Shown: positions 10,833 through 15,000 of the stretch, piece after piece
Layout: each line of letters begins with the position of its first letter
How positions within the stretch are numbered: the first letter of the stretch is position 1
Source: Chromera velia
Lineage: Eukaryota > Sar > Chromeraceae
Assembly (NCBI GenBank): GCA_018398765.1
Contig: JAHBMJ010000136.1
Coordinates: forward strand, 1-15,000
Length of the DNA: 15,000 bases
Direction of reading: 5' to 3'
Program-made: the position numbers and the translations under genes
The notes under the pieces: model-generated
Databases searched by the model: none
The model's input: the letters and a program-made list of their open reading frames with translations, nothing else
Told to the model about the DNA's origin: nothing

Positions 10833-12531
10833 CACACACACCGGCCCTGCCCAGAGAGGGATGACGAGTCTCAGCCGCCTCTCAATCCTACTCCCGTGGT
10901 ACCGCTCCAGCAGGGGAAGACTGGTGCTGAACGTGTGATCACATGCCAGGGAAGGGAAGCAAGTAAGGAAGCAGCTCAGGCAGCAAGGAAGGAATCAGGT
11001 TAATGAGCAACGAAAAACGGAATATGGGAAGGTTGATCGAATGCAAGACAGAGAGAAGAGGAGGACGCAGCGAGTTTATGGGGGAGGAGCTCAACATAAA
11101 AAGAAAAACAATCCGGTCACCAGTTCGCCGAAGAAAAGAAATTCCAGCGAGGCCACGCACAAAAGGGGAAGAGGACAGCATCGACTAACGCATGTTCGTA
11201 TTTGCTCACCGGACTGCATCAAAAAACGGAACCATGAATCCACTATCGCGCAGCTCTGAAAGGCGTTTGTAGAAAACGCTGCAGAAGAGGAAGAGACCAG
11301 CAAGGGACACATCTGAATGCATCTTTCAGAAAGGGATAAGAAAGACGAGAAGCAAAGAGGAGCGAGAAAGGCCTCAGGGTGGCAAGGTACACAGACACCA
11401 CGACGACACAGTGACGGTGTCACCTGGCTCCGTCTTTTCTTCTGGACTGCCTTTTGACTCGATTCGACAAACGATCGGTTGGCATGTACAAGTAAATGCA
11501 CAAACATGAACGAACAACAAGCTTACTGAGCTGTACGACCAACCTGCAGCTGGGCGCGCATCCAGTAAATGAAAAGAAAGACCGATGGATAGCTGTTTCC
11601 CACCTCTTTGGCGCGTTTTTTTTCTCTATATATGTTGCTCGCGACCAACCTGTCTGGCTACCTGTGTCTGCACACTTCGTGTCCGAGCGTTTGCAGACTG
11701 ATTGCTGACTGACCTTTCAATCAAGATGTACGTGGCGTATTCCTCTTCGTCACTCGAAGTGGATCTCAGAGCCTGCATGCACAAACAGGGGGAAAGCTAC
11801 TCGGGCGCATGCGGCATGAATATGACAACACAGAGACGCACACTCAGACACTCCAGGAATCCTGACCAGGAAAATGAAGGGAAAAGGGCGCGCGCCAAAC
11901 CCACAGACACGCCCGCAAAGACCAAGAGCTGCCTGTAAGACAGACAGAAGGGAAGAGAAACATTGCAGGCAAGGCAAAGGCCCTTTTCCCTTTGAAAAAC
12001 AGCAGGCAGGACATCGGGGAATCTTGCAGGCAAAGCGGTATGGTGTGAAAATCGCAGTAAACACGAAAGAAAGGAAGCCGTTTGGAGGAGGCTCAAACAC
12101 CGGAGCAGGCTGGATTGATTGCCAAACGAAAGACCCGCAAGAGGCAGGAGGACAGCAAACAACATGAGGACATCATTTCTCTCTCGCACAGACGGTTGCT
12201 TCACCCTGTCAGGCCCACCTGGATTTTGTCGATCACTTCAGGTAACGGGAGGGGCTCCAGCAGCTTCAGAACAGGCAGGCGGGCGGGCAAACACACAGAC
12301 AAACAGAGAGAAAGACACACAGACTCGGATGAATAGAAACGAAGAGGTGTGACAACACATATGCAGACATGCAAAGAAGCAAAATCGCGTGGATTTCCGC
12401 CCAAACAAGAGAGCACAGTCGAGTGAAGATGCAGGGATGCGTGCTCGTCCTCCATACAAGTAGTGCAGTGTCCTACCGATGAAGGACGTCTAGCAGCTCG
12501 AGAGGACACACTCATTATCTCTGCGTCCGCT

Positions 12532-12577
<46 letters not shown>

Positions 12578-13376
12578 CGCGTGCGTGCGCGTGTCTTGTT
12601 TTTTTTGCCTTCATTGCTGCCTTCGATCAACACGAAAGTTCTCTCAGAGACGCAAGCAGTTTGAGTCCAGAGACAGAAAGGAGTGCTTTCTTCTTGACGA
12701 AAAAGCGTTGCCCATCCATTTCCTCAGAACTCCCCTTCTCGCCCTTCTTCCCAACTTTCCGGCATTTCCTTATCCCCCCACCAAACACACCAGCAGGTCC
12801 TTCACCTACCTCACATGCTCTCCAGACGTTGAACCAGACTCTTGTTCTCCTTCTGTGAAGAGGACGCTGCACTGCGCCTGAGGAGCTCCACACGGATCCC
12901 CTCCGCCGCAACGGAATTTTCCCACCGGTGGGCACCCCAATCTGCATGCGTGTGAAGGAAGGAGTGCAAAAGCAGGCGACCGAAAATCAGAAGTTGAGAG
13001 AGCGCGACTGTCCGTCACAGTCGACTAGAAAAATAAGATAAATACAAGAACTGAGAATAAGCAGATGCGGTGACTGAGTGCATTGCTCCTTTTATTCTCT
13101 CTCTCTTCGACCCTCCTTTTCCCTTCGTAAGGGAGGGAAGCAAAACAGAAAGAGACCAACAGAGAACGAAAAAAAGAGAGATCGAGAGGGAGAAAGAAAG
13201 TTTATAGACGAAAGTGAGGAGAAGGGTCAGTTCTTCCCTTTCTCCCTTCCATCGCTGCCCTTTCTTTCAATCCCTCCCGTCCTTGCTCCTTCCACGTCCG
13301 AAGTCGCGACTCACCAACGGGGCTCTCTCTCTTGACAGCAGATAGTCCCGGACCCCTGCACACATTCACTCACACA

Positions 13377-13444
<68 letters not shown>

Positions 13445-14155
13445 GAGGAAGAGACAGAGGGAGAGGGAGAGGGGGAGGGAGAGGGAGGGAGGGAGGGAGA
13501 GAGAGAGAGAGAGAGACGGAGAGACTATATGTTTCGTCTGAACGGACACACAGACAGACAGCCAGACAGACAGACAGACAGCCAGCCAGCCCGCCAGACA
13601 GACAGATAGACAGACAGACAGACAGACAGACAGCATGTCTTTGCGTCTCTCCCGCTTCATTCTCTCCTCCCATCCCTTTTTTCTTTTCTTCTGTTCTTAC
13701 TTCTTTCCTTCCGCTCTTCCTCTGTTTACTTCCTTTGTGCGCTATGCCTTCCCTTTTCTTTCCGTCCCATCCTTCTTTTTTCTCTCGACGCAGCGCTGAG
13801 AAGTCTTCACAGCAACGGAGACAGAGACACGGAGAGAGACAGTGAGATAGACGGAAGACGAAAATGAGCAAGAGCCACAAACAATTTCGAGCACCTGAGA
13901 AGCATTCGGATAAAACCAACCACCGCGCTTCCGTTGCTTTCCAGAGGCATGTCTCCTTCCTTTTCCGCCTGTGTCTCTCGGACCAGAAGGTCGGGACGAG
14001 GAGGAGAACGAGGACTTTTTTTCAGAGAACGAGACGGAGACGGCCCGACTTCTTGACCGCCGTCTCATTTGTCCTGGGAAAATGAAGCTGCGACCGAGAC
14101 TCAAAATGAGCAGTACTTGCAGCAGTGGCAGACTCCAAAACTTCAAAAGTCTCAT
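2346..14155 (-). CDS. Multi-exon gene for a predicted plastid-targeted PPR-like protein (whole span)
   Basis: Predicted role: organellar RNA binding or processing in the plastid, as known for pentatricopeptide-repeat proteins. Seen: a start ATG at 14155 opens a hydrophobic signal peptide and a basic Ser-rich leader. Downstream exons encode helix-turn-helix repeats, clearest at 9322-9242 (TVYSAVAEALIRSGRKEAAL), across the 7686/7364 junction, at 6054-5839, and across the 4798/4151 junction (LLAEFAFNLGDLDWLDEINT then ALDAAGLPLDF). The C-terminal region of about 435 residues is unrecognised. Exons from 12263 to 2346 join in phase at every boundary; joins among the first exons are unresolved. Total about 1,400 residues. 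No catalytic motif was seen. It could instead belong to a related helical-repeat family (OPR or HPR); I saw no clear RAP domain. Strand and general structure are secure, individual splice sites less so. Confidence 0.8.
2652..2769. repeat. Compound (GA)n-(CA)n-(GA)n microsatellite
   Basis: (GA)n at 2652-2672, (CA)n at 2708-2736 and (GA)n at 2738-2769, inside the inferred last intron (2845-2507). On the gene's strand it reads as CT/GT, a natural extended pyrimidine tract ahead of the acceptor. Confidence 0.95.
2846..4151 (-). CDS. Large C-terminal exon of PPR-like gene, unrecognised region
   Basis: Acceptor GTCTGCTTGCAG; 435 open codons. It opens with the second half of a PPR-like repeat (ALDAAGLPLDFRRMIVNAKV), then a Gly/Lys-rich linker. 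Next comes a region of mixed composition with FPDLLPLFEEKNKYKTKVEL and FDPCRLVWLDPERRLSRRSV, an acidic low-complexity stretch (about 3385-3225), and a final part containing LMICAYVDVRSVSDLFLASS and a Lys/Arg-rich end. I recognise no domain after the repeat. The donor CTGG|GTCAGT at 2845 is inferred. The same frame stays open through the intron, so unspliced reading is also possible. Confidence 0.83.
4152..4330. repeat. Degenerate CAGG/GGCAGA-type minisatellite
   Basis: Imperfect repeats of motifs such as GGCAGAC, GGCAGG and GACAGGCAG fill the acceptor-proximal part of the longest assigned intron (4797-4152). On the gene's strand this is C/T-rich (CTGCCTG-like). Confidence 0.7.
4798..4869 (-). 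CDS. Exon of PPR-like gene, first part of the last PPR-like repeat
   Basis: Strong acceptor (TTTGTTCTGCAG) and consensus donor ACG|GTGAGT. Encodes KYAYLLAEFAFNLGDLDWLD and EINT, phase 0 to 0. Joined to the next exon it continues ALDAAGLPLD, which closes a textbook-like PPR unit. Confidence 0.87.
5195..5482 (-). CDS. Exon of PPR-like gene (288 bases)
   Basis: Strong acceptor (CTTCTCTTCGCAATCTCATGCAG). Encodes 96 codons including GLERLRRMETERGI, LREKLQTFIDLRESGAV and EEVWEHRRTDDPLEEYM, all helical. The donor ATG|GTCCGT is weak; AAG|GTGCGG and GAG|GTTTGG upstream are also phase 0, so the 3' end could be 24 or more codons shorter. Confidence 0.75.
5535..5653. repeat. (TGTC)n tetranucleotide microsatellite
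   Basis: About 119 bases of TGTC/CTGT units with a few TATC and CCGT variants, inside the intron 5838-5483. Confidence 0.97.
5839..6054 (-). CDS. Exon of PPR-like gene with a PPR-like repeat
   Basis: Strong acceptor (CTTTTCTTTTCTTGTGTTGGCAG). Encodes TSVSEQMVRAYRSVGMPCLA and AVHSAVGMLEEMERG, a clear PPR-like unit, then HLHHMHIAASVSFDD. Two donors are possible: GAC|GTCAGT (phase 0, fits the next exon) or CAGG|GTGAGT at 5821 (stronger consensus, wrong phase for the next exon). I chose the phase-compatible one. Confidence 0.78.
6374..6477 (-). CDS. Exon of PPR-like gene (104 bases)
   Basis: Acceptor CGCATGCAG after a T-rich tract. Encodes LAAHLTPLDFSVLLRRAIDG and ASLAIEIGRSFE, a PPR-like helix pair. 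The donor GAG|GTGCTT is weak, but a longer reading would not match the phase of the next exon. Phase 2-in, 0-out. Confidence 0.82.
6724..6759. repeat. Short (CTGTG)n-like tandem repeat
   Basis: Repeated CTGTG/TGCTG units with one variant copy, inside the intron 6837-6478. Confidence 0.75.
6838..6979 (-). CDS. Exon of PPR-like gene (142 bases)
   Basis: Acceptor GCATTCACTCAG; donor GCTG|GTAGGT. Encodes VPVGEALRDWGARVRAPVEE and a charged helix ending LRKLQAA, which leads into a PPR-like unit in the next exon. Phase 0-in, 1-out. Confidence 0.84.
7222..7364 (-). CDS. Exon of PPR-like gene (143 bases)
   Basis: Strong acceptor (CTCCTGCCCACAG) and perfect donor GAT|GTAAGT. Encodes VLEKEILGRGDRLFAFPLKK and a basic segment ending KRKGED, phase 2-in, 0-out. 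The basic stretch could contact RNA, but this is inference. Confidence 0.85.
7686..7816 (-). CDS. Exon of PPR-like gene (131 bases)
   Basis: Strong acceptor (TTTGCTTTTCACCCAG); donor ATCG|GTGGGT. Encodes RAENALSIYRREAGRIW and VGVTFLVEVLEDAQLFEEAI. The second segment continues across the junction as EVLEKEI, a PPR-like helix pair interrupted by an intron. Phase 1-in, 1-out. Confidence 0.85.
8288..8487 (-). CDS. Exon of PPR-like gene (200 bases)
   Basis: Strong acceptor (pyrimidine tract then TTCCATGCAG); donor AAAG|GTCAGT. Encodes PQTEWGERESWGSVLLSHLR and REFLRLCVSPLVALKVEDVE among 66 codons, carrying two bases (AG). Helical, charged, unmistakably coding. Confidence 0.8.
8711..8756. repeat. 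(CT)n microsatellite with CCCT interruptions
   Basis: (CT)n at 8711-8730 followed by mixed C/T runs. It lies in the intron 8808-8488 and reads as GA on the gene's strand, unlike the pyrimidine tracts of most other introns here. Confidence 0.9.
8809..8912 (-). CDS. Exon of PPR-like gene with a Ser run
   Basis: Acceptor TGCATGCAG. Encodes a short helix (AACLIQRMFLEA), a run of seven Ser, then GGIEAASSFLW, ending at TGG|GTCAGC, phase 0. The frame stays open a further 38 codons through a GA-rich tract, so the donor is only probable. A possible extra in-frame segment near 8620-8560 (reading DEMIESARQSRED) lacks a good acceptor. Confidence 0.62.
9184..9527 (-). CDS. Exon of PPR-like gene with a clear PPR-like repeat
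   Basis: Acceptor GTTGCTGCAG; donor GAGG|GTGGGT (phase 1-in, 1-out, 114 codons). Residues 69-95 of the exon (9322-9242) contain TVYSAVAEALIRSGRKEAAL, a good match to the PPR helix-A/helix-B pattern. The exon starts with a Leu-rich helix and has a charged Glu/Lys linker near its middle. An alternative donor TCT|GTGAGC lies eight bases downstream but does not match the phase of the next exon. Confidence 0.85.
9771..9844 (-). CDS. Exon of PPR-like gene (74 bases)
   Basis: Acceptor GCGTATGCAG; consensus donor AA|GTGAGTGAGTGAG. Encodes EALEQRLFPKFSDVNAETLT and SCFS, carrying two bases out. Clear coding character and consistent phase. Confidence 0.82.
9985..10173 (-). CDS. Exon of PPR-like gene (189 bases)
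   Basis: Acceptor TTAACTGCAG; donor AAG|GTCAGT, with a second GTCAGT nine bases downstream. Phase 0 to phase 0, 63 codons, including LTDPSYARHKFWSAALASRV and RFGIEVWK. A second frame is open over the first half, but only this frame stays open throughout and matches the phase of both neighbours. Confidence 0.72.
10452..10487 (-). CDS. Exon of PPR-like gene (36 bases; may extend to 10425)
   Basis: Strong acceptor GTTCTCTCGCAG. Encodes DTRDPLDRSLNS to donor AGT|GTGAGG, or nine more residues to AGG|GTCGGC at 10424. Both options are phase 0, so both keep the frame. Confidence 0.65.
10758..10840. repeat. (CA)n microsatellite abutting a splice donor
   Basis: About 80 bases of CA repeats with a few CATA interruptions. 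On the minus strand the exon ending at 10842 runs directly into it, so the donor GT belongs to the repeat. Confidence 0.95.
10842..10926 (-). CDS. Exon of PPR-like gene (85 bases)
   Basis: Acceptor ACACGTTCAG after a pyrimidine-rich tract. Encodes TSLPLLERYHGSRIERRLRL and eight further residues ending WAGP. The donor is the first GT of a long GT microsatellite (GCCG|GTGTGT), so the exact exon end is slightly uncertain. Phase 1-in, 0-out. Confidence 0.75.
11210..11278 (-). CDS. Exon of PPR-like gene (69 bases)
   Basis: Very strong acceptor (CTCTTCCTCTTCTGCAG) and donor (CCG|GTGAGC). Encodes VFYKRLSELRDSGFMVPFFD and a few more residues, an amphipathic helix pair consistent with a helical repeat. 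Phase 1-in, 2-out agrees with both neighbours. Confidence 0.82.
11714..11772 (-). CDS. Exon of PPR-like gene (59 bases)
   Basis: Acceptor TGCATGCAG after a pyrimidine tract; donor AAAG|GTCAGT. Encodes ALRSTSSDEEEYATYILIE and carries two bases (AG) that combine with the first base of the next exon to give Ser. The other two frames have stops or poor composition. Confidence 0.75.
12219..12263 (-). CDS. Exon of PPR-like gene (45 bases)
   Basis: Acceptor TTCTGAAG after a pyrimidine-rich run; donor CAG|GTGGGC. Encodes LLEPLPLPEVIDKIQ in phase 0 to phase 0 and joins in frame to the exon at 11772. AAG rather than CAG at the acceptor lowers confidence slightly. Confidence 0.6.
12477..12510 (-). CDS. 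Possible 34-base linking exon
   Basis: Proposed only because its phase (one base, then 11 codons) links the exon ending at 12815 to the one starting at 12263. The donor ATCG|GTAGGA is reasonable. The acceptor ATGAG has no pyrimidine tract and follows a purine repeat, which argues against it. Confidence 0.2.
12533..12580. repeat. (CT)n-(GT)n compound microsatellite
   Basis: (CT)n at 12533-12562 followed by (GT)n and GC-interrupted GT to about 12594, in the unresolved intron region between 12814 and 12264. Confidence 0.95.
12815..12941 (-). CDS. Candidate exon 3
   Basis: Acceptor CGCATGCAG after a pyrimidine-rich tract; donor AT|GTGAGG. The open frame begins WGAHRWENSVAAEGIRVELL and ends with a charged, probably helical stretch. 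In this frame a TGA overlaps the donor, so splicing must occur at or before 12814. It leaves two bases (AT), which do not fit the phase-0 start of the exon at 12263, so a small exon is probably missing between them. Confidence 0.6.
13315..13355 (-). CDS. Candidate exon 2 (41 bases)
   Basis: Bounded by an acceptor TGTGTGCAG directly after a GT-repeat tract and by a consensus donor G|GTGAGT. Read with two bases carried in, it gives GPGLSAVKRESPV and leaves one base that joins in phase to the exon at 12941. Exon 1 as modelled does not supply those two bases, so an extra exon or another donor is needed upstream. Confidence 0.5.
13369..13633. repeat. Large compound microsatellite: (CA)n, (GA)n/(GGGA)n, (GACA)n
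   Basis: (CA)n at 13369-13414, (GA)n from 13414 grading into GGGAGA repeats to about 13517, then (GACA)n/(GCCA)n at 13548-13633. It fills the intron between the leader exon and the 41-base exon. On the gene's strand the order is CTGT, CT, GT, all pyrimidine- or GT-rich and leading straight into the acceptor at 13356. Confidence 0.95.
13895..14155 (-). CDS. Exon 1: signal peptide plus plastid transit-like leader
   Basis: Begins MRLLKFWSLPLLQVLLILSL, a Leu-rich hydrophobic core of about 17 residues after Arg/Lys, followed by GRS-FIFPGQ. The next 55 or so residues are basic and Ser-rich with almost no acidic residues. Signal peptide, then Phe, then a basic transit peptide is the bipartite leader known for plastids of red secondary origin. 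The ATG at 14155 is the first in this frame; a GTG lies 12 bases upstream. The exon probably ends at CAG|GTGCTC (87 codons, phase 0), a donor resembling the GTGCTT used at 6373. The join to the next exon is unresolved, because the 41-base exon downstream needs two carried bases. Confidence 0.7.
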
Positions 14156-14457
14156 GGGATCCGACACGGACAGAACGTCCTGGTCCCTGCCCTCCTCCCC
14201 TTTATCGTCAGACCAAGTGCAGAAAGTTCTGCTTGGAACCGAAAGTTCCTTTCGAGCCTGCCTTCATCCTGGGACCAGTTTGTGTGATGGGATGATCTTT
14301 TAGAAAAGAATCGTTGCGAAGGAGCTTTCCATGGACCAATTGAACTCTCAGACACTGTCATGTCCCTTGATTGTTGTCCTCTGACAGTGTGGAGCGGAAA
14401 AATGCGGAAAATACGTTCGTGCATGGACATTCGTGGACGTGCTCGAGCCGTCTACGC

Positions 14458-14595
14458 GCATGCATCGAGCAGTCTACATGCATTGACAAAACAAACGTTT
14501 GGTCCAAAATCGCCGCGCATGAAAAAACTCGGCTCGATCATACATGCTTGCATGCAGTGATCAAATCCGACGACGATCCTCATGAGCGCATGCAT
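14458..14595. promoter_or_regulatory. Cluster of TGCATGC-type motifs upstream of the PPR-like gene
   Basis: GCATGCAT at 14458-14465, TGCATGCA at 14549-14556 and GCATGCAT at 14588-14595, with a further ATGCAT at 14478-14483. They lie 300-440 bases upstream of the start codon at 14155. TGCATGC is a known promoter motif and AP2-factor target in apicomplexans; its use here is inference. Confidence 0.45.
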
Positions 14596-14913
14596 GGATG
14601 ATTCTCCTGAGTGAATTGCTTCATCTGAATCAATCGAATGTTTCGAATCATGATCGAATTATGCAGTCCAGCTTGTTCATTAAAGGGCTCTGCATAAATG
14701 TACCCTCTTGCCAGGGTGTGTGTTGCAAACCCAAACAGACTCCGCATAAGAGACGTGAAGGAGCTTCACGGTGAGGATCTATGTATATATGTACTTCGCA
14801 TCTGCATCATGCATGATCCTTCTGTGCTTGCCCCTTTTTTTTCTCACCTCCGCTCAACGCCCTATTGAAGCCTTTTCTCCTGCTAGCTTCAGAAAAAAAA
14901 ACATTTATCCATC

Positions 14914-15000
14914 CATGCGCATTGCATTGCTCGTGTGTGTGTGTGTGCGTGAATGTGAGGATATTCGTGCATGCGCATGGCATTGCATGTTGTGTGTGTG
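14914..15000. repeat. Imperfect direct duplication ending in GT repeats
   Basis: CATGCGCATTGCATTGC (from 14914) and CATGCGCATGGCATTGC (from 14970) are near-identical, and each is followed within a few bases by a (GT)n run. The second copy may continue past the window edge. Confidence 0.75.

Larger units (their letters stand above)
14156..15000 (-). other. 5' flank of the PPR-like gene, no other gene seen
   Basis: Open frames here are short and look like antisense or chance frames. The stretch holds the TGCATGC cluster, an inverted repeat (ACACTGTCA 14352-14360 with TGACAGTGT 14382-14390), a hairpin (CGTGAAG 14754-14760 with CTTCACG 14764-14770), the 12-base palindrome at 14806-14817 and a tandem duplication at the right edge. 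Confidence 0.5.

Noticed and set aside
13311-13919. Minus-strand frame of 202 codons across the compound microsatellite
   Set aside because: Most of it is translated CTGT, CT and GT repeats. A short Lys/Arg-rich start after an acceptor near 13796 could be an exon but does not fix the phase.
13971-14303. Plus-strand frame of 110 codons opposite the leader exon
   Set aside because: It is antisense to the leader exon and its flank, with no domain; the minus-strand reading has a convincing targeting signal and splice donor.

Overview
The window looks like nuclear DNA of an alveolate with a secondary plastid. My best guess is a chromerid such as Chromera velia, with a coccidian apicomplexan as the alternative. 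The reasons are dense introns of roughly 140-650 bases, abundant (CA)n/(GA)n/(TGTC)n microsatellites, TGCATGC motifs upstream of a gene start, and a protein that opens with a signal peptide followed by a basic, Ser-rich plastid-transit-like stretch with Phe at the presumed cleavage site. I see no bacterial operon, tRNA, rRNA or CRISPR array.

Layout. Bases 1-1045 hold a plus-strand reading frame resembling the decayed C-terminal tail of a non-LTR retrotransposon reverse transcriptase; a (TCA)n tract at 1175-1199 could be its 3' end. Bases 1200-1920 are an AT-rich, gene-poor island with fold-back structures. Bases 1920-2345 contain two more hairpins and probably the 3' flank of the main gene.

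Almost everything from 14155 down to 2346 is one minus-strand gene of at least 22 exons. I built the model by hand from splice sites and reading phase. From the exon at 12263 to the stop at 2346 every junction is phase-compatible (19 exons, 18 introns). The 5' part (14155-12264) is less certain: the leader exon, a 41-base exon and a 127-base exon are convincing one by one, but two joins need a further exon or another splice site. The predicted protein is about 1,400 residues: bipartite plastid leader, about 800 residues of helical repeats with several recognisable pentatricopeptide (PPR)-like units, then a large terminal region of about 435 residues that I do not recognise and that contains an acidic low-complexity stretch. 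The likely role is a plastid RNA-binding or RNA-processing factor.

The introns carry the microsatellites. Bases 14156-15000 are the 5' flank, with a cluster of TGCATGC-type motifs 300-440 bases upstream of the start codon.
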